A DNA stretch of 64,000 bases from Cadophora sp. MPI-SDFR-AT-0126 (lineage: Eukaryota; Ascomycota; Leotiomycetes; Helotiales; Ploettnerulaceae), in NCBI GenBank assembly GCA_020747065.1, contig JAGMVK010000009.1, positions 1,364,001 to 1,428,000 on the forward strand, read 5' to 3'. Position 1 is the stretch's first letter, and every line of letters begins with the position of its first letter. The notes under the pieces were generated by a model. The model saw only the letters and a list, made by a program, of their open reading frames with translations. It did no database searches and had not been told where the DNA came from. Shown piece after piece: positions 1 through 11,779 of the stretch. The position numbers and the translations under genes were made by a program.

Positions 1-218
1 GCTAGCACTTACAAATCCTGGTCGAACCTGGTCACAACAACAATGCATCATCGACCGAAATGCGATTGCTAATCGGACGGAGGCAACGGAAATTGCTTCT
101 CAATGGCGTCTGAGCAAGGAATATTCAAGTCAAGGTGAGGTATATAGTTGAGATCTTTTCTCGTTTCTCCATCAAACCAACGGATCATCGTCAAGCTCTG
201 GCAATCCCACAATCTACC

Positions 219-1151
219 ATGTTTTCTCTCGTCCATCTTCAATTGGTCTTGGTGACAATTGCCTCATTCACCTCCGCGCTTGAGCTCCCTCAATACAAGG
301 CGCTTTTGACCTCGCAAGAGAAGCCCGGAATCCTTGAAGTGACCTTCCACTTCCCTAATACCACGATCAACCTCTGGAACCAAGCAGCCGCCGATGATAT
401 GACTGATCTAGTCTCAAAGCTCCAAGTCGACGACGATACCAAAGTGGTGTTATTCAAGAGCGATGTGCCAAAGTACTTCATAGCTCATGCTGATCTGAAT
501 TTCAGCTTAGATAGCATGTTCAGCCCATCTGTATCCTAGTCTTGGAGCTAATCTAGAACACCAGATCCCACAATCATCAACCAGACTATCGAGCTCTCCT
601 ACAACCTCACTAACCTCCGCCAGACCACGATCGCTCTCGTCGAAGGTGTCACTCGTGGAAGTGGAAACGAACTTCTTATGTCATTTGACATGCGCTTCGC
701 CACCAAGACGCATACCCTCTTCGGCCAGCCAGAGGTTGGCATTGGGTTCATTCCAGGAGTAGGGGGGACTCAGTGGATGACTGCTAATATCAATCGCGGG
801 TTCATGATGGAATATATCCTGAGTGGCAAGGACATAAACGCTCAAGATGCGGAGAGGATTGGTTGGATCAACAAGGCTTTCGATACTTCGGCCGAGATGA
901 ACGGTTACGTGGCAGATTTGACATCGAGATTGTCACTGTTTCCGCTCGATGCACTCAGCGCTGGGAAGCACGCTGTCAATGTTGCCACGCGGCCATCGCT
1001 CCAGAGTCTTCTTGATGATAGTGTGGCTTTCTTGAAGCTGTTCCGTCGACCAGAGGTTCAAGCGCGAACTAAGGTCGGGAAGCTGGAGGATGGAGATGGA
1101 GAACGTTTCTTTGGGGAGAACCTTCCATTGTTATATGGCGCACCTGCGTGA
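219..1151 (+). CDS. Enoyl-CoA hydratase/isomerase (crotonase) family protein with signal peptide
   Basis: Two exons, 219-530 and 585-1151, joined across a 54-bp intron, give 292 residues. The chosen acceptor (CCAG at 584) restores the frame into the crotonase core; the nearer CCAG at 564 shifts out of frame. The core reads AxVEGVTRGSGNEL (around 121-134) and GQPEVGIGFIPGVGGTQ (151-167). These supply the two glutamates used by hydratases of the family, here E133 and E154. The segment FIAHADL matches the usual CoA-binding loop before the oxyanion hole. The ATG at 219 is preferred to an in-frame ATG at 135 because it opens directly into a hydrophobic stretch, MFSLVHLQLVLVTIASFTSA, which looks like a secretory signal peptide; crotonases are normally mitochondrial, peroxisomal or cytosolic. 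The family hydrates or isomerises enoyl-CoA thioesters; substrate and true location are unknown. Confidence 0.85.
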
Positions 1152-1438
1152 GCCCAAGAACGTTAGTCTGCTTAAGATGGGATGCCCTGAAGGGTCCCAA
1201 GGCTACCTGGCGGTTGAGGGACGCTGGTAGTAGACGAATGCTGGCCGCGGAAGAAATTTATGTGTATTATACTCCAGATACTAAATACATGTATATAATT
1301 CAACTATGGCGTTCACCAGCTTTGGTCAAGTGATGAAGCCTTACAACCTCGAAGATGGTTCAGTAAACGGGCTAAATGAAAGTCGTAAGTGCTCGATCTT
1401 CCTTTACTCAGGCCTCATACGGCCAAGGCCTGATGTGA

Positions 1439-1672
1439 ACTGAGACTAGCTGGGCATCGGATCCGTCAGCAGGAATTCGAAGAGCAATTGTTTTGTCCAT
1501 ATTGGGTAGTTATTCTAACACCGTCAAGGAGAACAATTTTGGGGGGAAAGAGGAGTTCGGTTTCATCCCCGTAGGTGTAGTGGGTGCCATGTCCCCTTGG
1601 AACAATCCTCTCGTTCTCTCCATGGGAAAAATCAGTGCCGCCCTTATCACGAGCAATGGCTGTTACCCCTAA
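1439..1672 (+). pseudogene. Aldehyde dehydrogenase gene fragment
   Basis: An open stretch between a TGA at 1436 and a TAA at 1670-1672 contains, from 1571, VGVVGAMSPWNNPLVLSMGK and then ISAALITSNG. This matches the conserved aldehyde dehydrogenase segment around the oxyanion asparagine, usually GVVGAIxPWNFPL followed by K, ALAAGN. Nothing upstream or downstream supplies the NAD-binding remainder, the catalytic glutamate/cysteine region, or a start codon, so this is a relic of about 78 codons. Base composition is normal and not RIP-like, so it was lost by deletion rather than RIP. It lies 290 bp behind the crotonase stop on the same strand; whether the two were once functionally linked cannot be told. 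Confidence 0.6.
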
Positions 1673-1828
1673 GCTTGAATTTGTCGAATTGGCGGCCAGG
1701 GATATATGAAGAGTAGGCACTAAATTTGCTTCATTTACTTCAAGTTTCGTTCAAAAAATTCATGAAATTCAACTTCAAATCCCAACCGTACGCCCCCCTC
1801 CTTCACAGTTATTACGAATTTCAATCCA

Positions 1829-2218
1829 TCATTTCCCTTCCTGGAAAGGCATGACCAGCTCCCAAACCTTCTCAAACCTCCCCTCCTCATCCCTCTCCCC
1901 CATAAACATCAATTCTGCCTTCTCTTCCTCTCCATCACCAACCTGCCAGTTCACTATCATCCGCACAGCTACATTCCTTCCCTCTTGAATCAGCATCTGC
2001 ACTGGTGCAACCCACTTCTTGCAATTAGCACGTAAAAACGTGACTTTTTCAACGCTTTGTTCGAAGTTCGCACTGTCTCCTCCGGCTTGCAAGCGAAGAT
2101 AGTTGGGGGACATGGTGGCTTTACAATAGGCTCGAGCTTCAGAAGGAGACCCAATGAAGACGCCGTTCAGCCACTCTTCAAAGGATTGAGGAGTGAAGGT
2201 TTTTGGTAGTGTGGACAT
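1829..2218 (-). CDS. Small NTF2/SnoaL-like protein
   Basis: Single-exon 129-residue frame with ATG at 2218-2216. The pattern FEEWLNGVF near the N-terminus, a middle GRNVAVRMIVNW strand, and a C-terminal GERDEEGRFEKVWELVMPF are typical of the NTF2-like/SnoaL fold common in fungal small proteins. No signal peptide or membrane segment is visible. The fold is used by enzymes and by ligand-binding proteins alike, so no reaction can be assigned. It is transcribed toward the aldehyde dehydrogenase relic and away from the long intergenic stretch beyond 2220. Confidence 0.7.
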   Translation of the reverse strand: MSTLPKTFTPQSFEEWLNGVFIGSPSEARAYCKATMSPNYLRLQAGGDSANFEQSVEKVTFLRANCKKWVAPVQMLIQEGRNVAVRMIVNWQVGDGEEEKAELMFMGERDEEGRFEKVWELVMPFQEGK

Positions 2219-4406
2219 GTTGAAGGGCTGGTAAAGATCGCGTGGGAGACGTGGTGTCTTGCGAAGATTAAACAGGAATTTATTTGTAGGTCTATGCAGT
2301 GAAGGTTAACTTTTATAGAAAAAAGGGAATTTTCGAAATTGACAAGAGGAGATTTATAGGATTTGGAGGAAGTACTTTAAGTGCAAGCTGAGATCAGCTG
2401 AGTTATCATATGATTGGAACAGAATTGAATGATTTTGAATACTTGATATTTCGACTACAAGAGGAAGTTACGCCTTCTTATAAAGATCGCTTCATATAAA
2501 TCTATTTACTAACTTCTGCAGTTAAGGATTATTTAATCCTTACTATATGAAATTTTACTCCACGAGTAATTCTGGTCTTTTTTTGAACCTTTTTCTAACG
2601 GTATGATAATTGCACCGCTACCGGATGTAGTTGCCGAAGACGCAAAATACATTAGTAATTGAGCAACCCGTATATCGTCCGTTGACTAGTCCCGATTCGG
2701 ACACCAGATCTACAACGTATAGGCCATAATAAATGTTAATGAGCATTGGCCAGTATTTAACTACAAATAGCAATACACCGCGAATCCTGAACAGGTGATT
2801 GGTCTGGACACCCTTGGAGACACGGCCACAATCACCTACATTTAACATTTAAAAAAGCGTTTAGGTTGTAGCTGTACTAGTACCTCATACCCCGCAAACC
2901 CCACTAGGACCACGCTTTCTCGGTCATGAGACAAATCCAATACAACCAAAGTAGACAAACAGACCGGCAAGATTAATGATCTATTGAATTATCTTGTGAA
3001 CATACTGCAGCCGCAAGCCCGGGGTTGTACGTTGCACCGACTTGGCTGGACCGGGCATAGCATGGATACACTCATGTGTATAGATGCGAGAATGCAGGCC
3101 AGAGTAAGCGGCATAAGGCGTTGACAATCATTGATATAGTCATCTCGTTTTGAATTTACCTGAAGCTCTTCCGCCACTTTAGTTACAGCCCGACCATCTC
3201 CTTCAGGCGAAATGACCTTGCACTCGAGCTATGCGCTCCGTACAGGGACTCTGTTGATATTATACTTTGTCGTCAACGCTTCCTGAGGTTGGTTATACGA
3301 TTAGCAAGCAGATTTGTCTGCGCGGCCCGCAAAATGACGAAACATTTGCCGGAATGTGTTCGCGGGTTATTGAAAGTTACTACTTGAGCCAATCATATCA
3401 TTGACCTCGCATATTAGCCACGGTCGTACCGAACTTTTCTTACGGACTGGTCAATCAAATGTGTTCCGGTACATTTTCAACTGAAATTCAAACTCCGGCA
3501 TCCCGCTAGCCGTGCTGAACCTGAAACCTAACCTTTCCTTCAATTTTCCTACTGTTGCAACAGAGGATGGGCTAGGCTTAGGCAGGCTAGTTTAGGCCGA
3601 GGCGGGGCTGGGCGATTCCGTTCGCTGCTGCTGCTCTCTTTGCAAGTTGCTCAGCTACCCCAAATATGGAGCCCGCCAATCCTACGGACCACCAGACACC
3701 CAGGACGACTCGTGCAGAGCTTACTTTCATTCAGGTTGAACCCCTCCCCCTCAACATCCTTGAGAACATCTCTCAAGATGTCTCGCAAAGACCCCAGCTG
3801 CGACGACAACGTCATTTACCCCTAAAAACGTCAACGCCATGGAGTTTGGGGATTCAGTGAGCGGGGTCTACGTTTAACAGCGCTTGTATAAATATATTCA
3901 ACTTTGAGCAAGTCAACGGCGCTGAAATACACCTGGATGCTGTTCACTTTCTGACTGGGGTTGTGATTGGTCCAAAACCGGCTACCGACCCTGGTGCGGT
4001 TGGATTATTAGTCGTTGTAGTCGAAATAAACTTTGGTACGGGAAGGGGGTGGTATGTGGGTCTCGTCCACCCATGCTGGACGGTGAGTCTAAGTTTGCTT
4101 GATTCGCTCTCTTCCCACGGTCTAGCGACACTCGGTCGGTACTTTATTGCGCCGAGAGAGAGGAGTGAATAGTAATCAATATAGAGGCTTAACTTAATCC
4201 TACAGAACTTGATGTTGCGACCAGATACCAATCAAACACTGCCAACTCTAACTTCAGTCTCTCCTCCATTATTCGACTCTGGCGTCCGTTCTCCCCATAT
4301 CGCCTCGCAGTAGTTTTTCTTCCGGGTGTATATGTATATTTACCTTCGAGGGAGCAACAAAATTGGATTCCCAACATTTCAACTTCCAAGCATCTAACCT
4401 ATAACA
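2219..4406. other. Intergenic region, no supported gene
   Basis: About 2.2 kb. The part 2270-2620 is AT-rich and probably holds the promoter of the small minus-strand gene. The part 2900-3600 is of normal composition with only short broken frames; nothing is recognisable on either strand. The last part, 4200-4406, is pyrimidine-rich with a TATA-like tatatgtatat at about 4330 and leads into the short-chain dehydrogenase start, so it is a likely promoter and 5' leader. Confidence 0.5.
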
Positions 4407-5440
4407 ATGCCATCCTACCTCGTGACCGGCAGCTCTCGTGGCCTGGGACTCAGCTTTGTCGCCGAACTAGTGAGTATCAACACAAGAATTTCTGCACACC
4501 CAACTAACACAAAACCCCAGCTCCAAAATCCTCAAAACCATGTGATTGCCAGTGCGCGATCCAGCAGCAGCACACCTGAGCTCAAAGCGCTCCTCAAACA
4601 ACACCCCGAGAAGAGTGCCTTCGTGCAACTCGACATTGCGGACCCAGCCTCGATCGAGAAAGCCGCAGTAGATGTTGCGAAGCTAGCCCCCGAAGGACTT
4701 GACACCCTGATTTCGAACGCAGGCGTGAATTTTCAGCCCAAGGCGTCGTTGGAAGAAGCGTTCGTTACCTCCCATCCATCACTCCCTCCTTACGAAAGCG
4801 TGCTCTCATTACGCAAACTGATATCTGGCACTCCAATCTGACCTTTAAAACAGAGACCTCACCCTCTTTTCGTCAGAGCTAGAAGTCGAAATAGTCGGCA
4901 ACACGCGCCTCGTCCGTGCCTTCCTACCCCTCATCCAGAAAGGCAAGGGCAAGAAACTGATCTTCGTTACCTCCGGCCTCGGATCTATCGAGCTCGCCGC
5001 CTCGTCACCAAACCTCAATGCCACGTACTCTGTCTCTCGTGCCGCACTTAACATGCTTGTGCGAAAGTGGGGCGGCGTGCTGAAGTTCCAAGAGATTACT
5101 ACGGCGCTGGTTCACCCTGGTGTGTCTTCATTCTTTTCATTTTTCCCCTGTCTCGTCTCATGCACCCTTCAATAGGCGGTGCCCGAACTGCATTTTGATT
5201 TCAATGTCCGTTCTTATGGATATGACAAAGGAGAGGCTAATTGATTATGGGGATACAGGATGGGTTCCAGGCACGGAGATAGGAGCGGGGATCGCGGACT
5301 GGGTGGAGCAGTATGCGCCGCAGATGCCGAAGGTCCCTGTTAACGAGTCGGCGAAGGCATGTGTGAAGATATTCCAGGAGGTCACGTTCGAGGATACCAA
5401 TTTGTTTTGGAACTATGATGGAACTAAGATTCCTTGGTAG
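4407..5440 (+). CDS. Short-chain dehydrogenase/reductase (fungal C-factor-like)
   Basis: Four exons: 4407-4469, 4521-4759, 4854-5119, 5259-5440, giving 249 residues. Introns are 51, 94 and 139 bp. The second uses donor GTTCGT; it was chosen because it yields the continuous SLEEADLTLF expected in the family. The Rossmann motif TGSSRGLG is at residues 7-14 and NAG at 87-89. The catalytic serine lies in FVTSGLGS (S141) and tyrosine at Y159. The usual YxxxK reads Y-S-V-S-R, so the lysine position (163) is arginine. HPGWVPGTEIGAG from 188 is the normal post-catalytic loop. The family reduces carbonyls or oxidises alcohols with NAD(P)H; the substrate is unknown. The start ATG has a good fungal context (AACAATG). 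Confidence 0.85.
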
Positions 5441-5975
5441 TTCATAGCAAGAATGTTTCTGTGTACAGCTAGGATGGTTAGGCTACTTGCTACTTTTACC
5501 GCTAACTACTCGAGCTATGTAAACTCGTAAACGTTGGGCGTTAGATATAAGTACTCCCTAAGAGTATCAGGAGTAGGAGGAGTAGGAGAAATTATACACA
5601 GAAGTACGACAATGGCTCCCATGACACTCCAAATAGTCATATTGACTTGCATGACACCCTCAAAAGATTTTATGACCCCTGAACATACCCTGAACATCTT
5701 CACCGCTCTTTAGGCAGTGGTCTGCGATCCCACAATTATCTTAAACTCTGTCTACGCTGCCTCTACTTCTCCGTAGCATACCTTGCCTCTAGTGGAGCGA
5801 ACGCAATTGTCATCCCGTATCTTAGATATCCACGACGATTCGATGTCCCTGATCTCCTCCGTCTGGCCATCAAGTCCCGACCATGCATGCCACCTCAAAA
5901 TCCAGTGTCGAAGATCCTACCACGCGACTGATACATGGGCACCTGGGTGCCCATGTATCTAGCTTTAGTCGCAAA
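5441..5975. other. Short intergenic stretch at the edge of the AT-rich block
   Basis: Probable 3' region of the dehydrogenase, then non-coding sequence of normal composition that stops abruptly. From about 5975 rightward the sequence becomes extremely AT-rich. The only distinct element is the 30-bp palindrome at 5930-5959. Confidence 0.5.
5930..5959. repeat. 30-bp near-perfect palindrome at isochore border
   Basis: Two perfect 14-base arms, GATACATGGGCACC and its reverse complement, are separated by TG. Outside them GCGACT (5924-5929) and AGTCGC (about 5967-5972) extend the pairing after a 7-base bulge. It sits a few bases before the composition switch to the RIP-degraded block. It could be a transposon terminus or a cruciform-prone breakpoint. 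Confidence 0.7.
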
Positions 5976-6649
5976 CGTTGTTAAACGTATAGTAGCTTTT
6001 ATATATATTCCCCTTAAAACTCCTCTAGTACTAGGTACTACTCTGTCACGCCCTCCTAGCGGCTAGTACTTATTAGACATCCTCTACAAGGGTAACATTA
6101 TTTATTTTGAATATTAGTCTTGGAGTATACGAAATTACTAGTAATAAAGATATCTAAAATATAGTAGCTCTTCTCTATAATATAATAGGTTCTAAATCTA
6201 ACAATAATTTATATTATAATAAAATAATTACAATCATTTATATTATAACTAATAAAATAACTTCTACTACTATAGTAGATAAATATATAAAGTATAATAG
6301 TTTCTTTATTAATCTCTTTAATATAGTCTTAACAATATTATTATAGGCTATACTAGAGTGTTATAAACGTAGCACTTAGTTATATATGTTTTAACTCTAA
6401 GGCTTAGTAGTCTAGTTATATAGAAAAGCTAAGACAAAGAAGTTAATAAATAATTAAGTTATATAATAGAGTTTATATATAATAAAGTTCTTAAAAGATA
6501 GAGAACTTTAATTAAAAAGATTTTATATTAAAAAGAACTTCTTAATAAAATAAAAGTTTTATTTAATATAAAATATCTTCTTATAATAAATAAAAGTTTT
6601 ATATTTACTTTAAATATAATATTTTCATATTATACTTAATAACTTATAA

Positions 6650-7451
6650 CAATTATTAATCCTAAGAGAAAATTAATAAAAACCTTAAATATAAAAGTAT
6701 TAACGCCTTTAATAGTAAGTATAATAAATTTTATAGATTCTTATTCAAATTATAAGGTATTAGAATACTTTATAACTACTAAGAAATTAATTACTTAATA
6801 TATCTAATAAGCTAAGTTTCTCTTAGAGTTTAACTTTTAATTAGCTTATTAACTAAGAAAGAATAATCTAGTAACTGATATTCTTAGTTAATAAGAACAC
6901 TAGGTTAAAAGTTAAAATAAAAGTAAAAAAACAAACTATTATTAGACTTTTCTTTTTAAAAAATAAGTAGACTCTCGTATCTTAAAAAAAGCTCTAATTA
7001 TCTTAAATTAAATGATATATTCTCGTTTATATAAGAATATATCTTAGCTAATAAAATAGCTGTAAACTAAGCCTAGACCGTACTTATTATAATAAATAAA
7101 GCTTTAATTTAAGTTAATAAAGACTTTCTAATAGACTAAGTATTAGAAGTTAATTAGTACACTACTTCTTTAGAATCTTTATAAGCTTAAGTTATATTTA
7201 ATACCCCTAGATAGTTTTAAGTAAATAATAGATTACTACTTTTCTAAGAATAATTAATAGTACTTATAGTAAATAACTTATTTATAAAGCTTATATAAGA
7301 AGCTTATAATATAATATAGACTACTTATTCTAATAATAAGAAAATATATAATCTTCTTATAGTTTACTATTACTAAGCTACTTTATAAGTTAATATATTA
7401 TATTATATTTATAATTACTACTTTTATTAATAGAATTATATTTCTTAGGAT
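6650..7451 (+). pseudogene. Ty3/gypsy element B, RNase H and integrase zinc region (upstream half)
   Basis: The frame at 6748 reads NYKVLEYFITTKKLIT, matching the gypsy RNase H segment DHKALEYFMTTKKL. The segment at 6871-6888, VTDILS, matches the ADALSR end of RNase H. From about 7330 a degraded integrase zinc-finger region follows and runs into NYIS at 7434-7445. The sequence stops at the AGGAT duplication flanking element A. The reverse transcriptase expected upstream does not fit before 5975, so B is 5'-truncated. No LTR of B was found. Confidence 0.7.
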
Positions 7452-7673
7452 TATGACAGCTTAACGAAAGTTTATTAATAACTATAATATAAAGTAGAAA
7501 AAACAAAAAAAAAAGAGGTTTTAAAAGAAACCTTAAGCTTAAGTATAAAAGATATAGCTATTAATTCTATTGTAATATCGCGTCTAATTACTTCTCGTAA
7601 CTCTTAAGTCCTATAATCTGTAATATACGTATGATTTACAATATACACGTAATTACGTGAACTATTTATTATA
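7452..7673 (+). repeat. Left LTR of element A
   Basis: 222 bp, matching 16882-17103 along its length with differences that are mostly C/T or G/A, as expected from independent RIP. It contains the shared blocks AAACCTTAAGCTTAAGTATA and CTAATTACTTCTCGTAACTC. Confidence 0.82.
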
Positions 7674-8492
7674 TTATCTTCTTCTTTGAGAAAGATTTAT
7701 CTCTAAGTTATAAAAGAATTACTTCTAAGTTTTTAGTAATATTATTATATTATTTTCTAGTCTTTTATAAGTATTATTATCTTTTAGTTCTTATACTATA
7801 ATCTAGTACTTTAAGAGCTTTAATAAGTCTAAGAGTATAGGATTTTTCTAATAGAAATCTCTAAACTTATATAAGTAAGTATAAAAGTCTATAGTAAAGT
7901 AGAACTTAAGGTCTAAATTAAATCTTTTCTAATATACTTAGTAATATAATATACTATCTTACTTAAAATAAATATTTAAGATATTCTAGATCTTTTATTC
8001 TTATTCTATATTAATAGCAATTATCTTTTCTTAATCTATTTAAATTTAGTCTAGTGAAAGATTATTATTATAGTACTATAGCTTATTTATAGAAAATACT
8101 AAATCAACCTTAATAAATTCAGATAAATTTAATTAATAAAAGTAACTCTTTTTTTATAGAACTTAATATAAACTAGTTTATTAATTATTTAGTTTCTTTT
8201 TTAGCTAATAGGTTTTTTAGTTTTTAGTAGTTATTTAGACTTAGTCTCTTACTTCTTAATTAATTTCTTAATAAGATTTATTTATATCTTACTATTTCTT
8301 TTTCTATTAGCCTTTTAAGAATTACTTAGCTTTCTCTTATACTATCTTATATTACTTTATAAAAGTTTAAACCTTAATAATATTCAGCTTTTTTATAATT
8401 ATAAGTTCTAGCTTAAATTATAGCTTATTATAATCCTAACTTATGTATAGCTTATATCTATACTTAAACTAATAAAAAAATATACCTAAAGA

Positions 8493-8905
8493 TGTTACGA
8501 ACACTTCTAAGAGGCCGCGGGGCCCTGGGAGGAGAGATCCTGCGAGTAGGCGTACTCCTGGGAACTAGGTAGCTCCTAGGAGCGCGGCTCCCAGAAGTCC
8601 AGAGGCTTAAGGAAACACAAGTCACCTAGTTATAGTTTATAATAGTATTTTAGGACACAGCGATTTAGCTATAGGTTCCTATAGCTATAGTCACGTGATA
8701 GATCCTTAGATCCCTAGATCCCTTACTTATAAAAGGGATCTAAGGATCTAAGGATCCCGGACTTTAAGGGATCTAAGGGATCCTAATATAGTAAGGGTTC
8801 TATATAAGTAGATAGTATTTCCTTTAGTAAATAGAAGCCTTATACTTAACTTAAATATAGTATCTTTATATATACTTAGTAACTTATAATAGTTATTTGT
8901 TTTAA
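8493..8905 (+). repeat. LTR-like GC-rich island followed by an ORF with ATA in place of ATG
   Basis: An abrupt GC-rich island starting TGTTACGAACACTTC, a form typical of fungal gypsy LTR 5' ends. It contains TATA-like motifs (TTATAAAAGG near 8733, TCTATATAAG near 8790) and becomes AT-rich by about 8890. Immediately downstream, from 8912, the sequence reads ATA GCG TCC CTA CCT ACT and stays open for 28 codons. This looks like a translated frame whose ATG became ATA by RIP. I found no second copy of this island in the window, so it may be a single 5' LTR of a partial element. Its product is not recognised. Confidence 0.5.
8701..8756. repeat. GATC-rich inverted repeat
   Basis: GATCCTTAGATCCCTAGATC on the left pairs, with few mismatches, with the reverse complement of the block ending at 8756, around a short CTTAT loop. 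The unit GGATCTAA recurs again at 8767-8792. It lies in the LTR-like island and could form a transcript hairpin. Confidence 0.65.
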
Positions 8906-11779
8906 TTAGTAATAGCGTCCCTACCTACTAACCCACTAACCTTCGCACTCTTAAGCACTACTAGCTCAACCGTACGTTATAAAAGACTTGTAAAGTAGTA
9001 TTAATTAAGTATAGTCTATTATTAATAAAAGCTTGAACTAGTAATCCTAATAGTAGTTTATAAAAAAGTAAAGTCTCTAGTCTAAGTACTAATTTATAAT
9101 TTTAATCTAGCTATTAATCTAAGTATAATAAGTTATAAAAAGTTTAATCTTAATACTAAGGATTTAATAAAACTTATACTAAAAGAAAGAAATAAATTAG
9201 AATCCTTTATTTAATATAATTATCTTAAGTAAATTATTAAATTTCTAGTAATTCATAATAAATAATTAAGCTAAGTTATAGAAAGTATATATAAAATAAT
9301 ACAGAATTAATATAGCTTTCTTAAAGAATTAATCTATTATAACTAATATTAAATCGTACTTAAACTTATTCTTTAATATATTCTTAAATTTATTATTAAG
9401 TATTACTAAAATTAATCTAAGATTAGTAAAAAGTATAAGTAACTAAGTGTCTTATCTTATTAATAATTAGCGTAATTATAAGCTAAGTAATTAAAGATAA
9501 ATCTAGTAATATCTTTAAGTATCTTGAGCTAATAGTACTTAGTTTTAAGAAGTCTAAAAATCTTTAATTTCTTAAAGTAAGTAATAAAGAACTAATCGTA
9601 TATATACTAGATTAGTTATATATAAAGATAATTAATATTAAGTACTTAGAGGTAGCTTTTATACAGAAGTAGCCTATTATTCTAAAGTATATACTAAAAG
9701 TTAAGTTCTTATAATTCTTAGTATTAAATTATTAAAGCCTTATAAGTTCAATTAATATAAATCTGTTTTATAATAAAGTTCGTTTTCTTATTTATATTAA
9801 ACTCTATAAGGGCTAAGATATAGATATTAAGTAATTAATCTAATTTATAAAAGATATAAGAATTAATTTAATCTAAATAAATTAATATATAAGTATAAAG
9901 TTTATTCTTTATCTTAATCTAACCTTCGATATCTTATTTATAGTGTAATAGTATATTAGTAGTAGTATTCTAATTACCTAAGTAATATATTACTATAAAA
10001 TAAAAGTCTATTAAAATTTTAAATTACTTTACTTATTTTTCTATAAGTTTTTTAATAATTATAAAATATTCTAAGGCCTTATAATTAGAAAAGACTTAAA
10101 AGCGCTAATAACTAGATTAGAATACTAGTTCTATATACTAGTAAATCAGTAATTATATAATTACTAGTATTTCCTTATTATAAATATCATAATTTAACTT
10201 AGTAGAGCTTATTATTTAGATAAGAATAAGATTAAGTACTAGTTATTTCTATACTTTTATAAGAGTATACTTATAATTACTTTATCTGAAATATTAGTCT
10301 TAATTTAAGTTTTTAATAATATGTTATAGTATTTCAGATATTCTAGAGCTAGTATAACTTTTTTTAGATTCTAAAAAGCTATAAATTAAGCAGAGATTAT
10401 CTTAAAGAAAATTAATATCTTTATTAGCTTTACTAGGGGTTTAACTATTTTACTATAATTTAAAATAAACTTATAGTAAAAATTACAGAAGCTAAAAAAA
10501 TATTAAATTTCTTAGAGTATAATAAAAGAGATTTAATTTTATATATACTCTATAGCTATTAAGTTAATCTTAATCCTTTTAGTAATAATAAAGAACTTAA
10601 GGAATTTAATTTTCTTAATATAAAACTTACTTTTTTAAATATCTACTAAAAGATAGTATTACTATAAATAGTATAAGACTTTCTTAATATATTTCTTATA
10701 TTATAAGAGATTATTGAAATATATAATGATATTATTTAAGTAAGTAATATAGAATATATTAAGATAATTAGAAAATATATTATTTATATACTATTAGAAT
10801 ATTATAAGACTATTAGTAAGTCTAAAGAGTATTACCTTATACTTATAATTTCTATAGTAAGTCTGAAATATAGTATATTCTTTAAAAGTTAAGTTTATTT
10901 ATATATAATAGAAGATACTTTAAATATTAATCTTAGTAAAAACCTTAGTTTATTTAAGATATATAAAGACTTTATTAATTAAAAGTAATAAGTACTAATC
11001 TTTTTATATAATCTTATTTAGTTTTTAGTAATTAATATAAAAGTATAAACTATTATTTAGTTTCTTAATAAATAAGATAAAGTAAGTAAAGAAAATATAG
11101 TTAAGAATAATAAAACTCTTATTAAAGTTCTTCTTAAGATATTTCTTTATTACTTAAAGTTCTATTTTACTCTATTAATATAATAATCTATAATTATAAT
11201 TAATTTTAGCTTCTAACTTAATCTTATAATCTAATCCTAGTACTAAGTTAAGAAAAGTATTAGTAATAGTCTTTAAGAATATAGTAATATACTTTTAATA
11301 CTAAGAAAGGAATTTTTTTATAAGATATTCTTATATAATTTCTCTTTAATAAGAGGTACTTATAGCTTAGCTTTCTAAGTTACTTAATTAATAGCCTTAT
11401 TTATCTTACTTAGTGTAATTATAAAGAATTTCAATTCTTTCTAATAAAAGATATAATAAAAAACTATTATATTAATCTTAGTAATATCTATCTTTAATAA
11501 AGTCCTTTATTTTAGAGTTAGATATTAATATATAAGAATTCCTTATATAAGAGTAATTAAGTAAAATTTATTAAGTATAAGATCGTAAAGTTCTCTTTCT
11601 ATTTACTAGAGTAAGCTAGTAATTACTATTACTTAAATACAAGTAGAGTATTCATAAGGAATAACTTAATTTTCTTAATAATATTAATTATAAAATCATT
11701 TAGTACTACGATATTCTTTTTATACTACTTAGTAAATAATATACTATATAGTAATTAATAGAAATATATATTAAGACTT

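Noticed and set aside
2989..3177. Possible cytochrome P450 scrap on the minus strand
   Set aside because: A vague resemblance to an ASIHTTS-type helix, but no heme-binding cysteine motif or ExxR, and the match does not extend.
8912..11600. Tyrosine-recombinase (Starship captain or Crypton) gene after the 8.5-kb island
   Set aside because: A first-ORF-like start is visible, but no R..HxxR..Y recombinase pattern could be read through the RIP damage.
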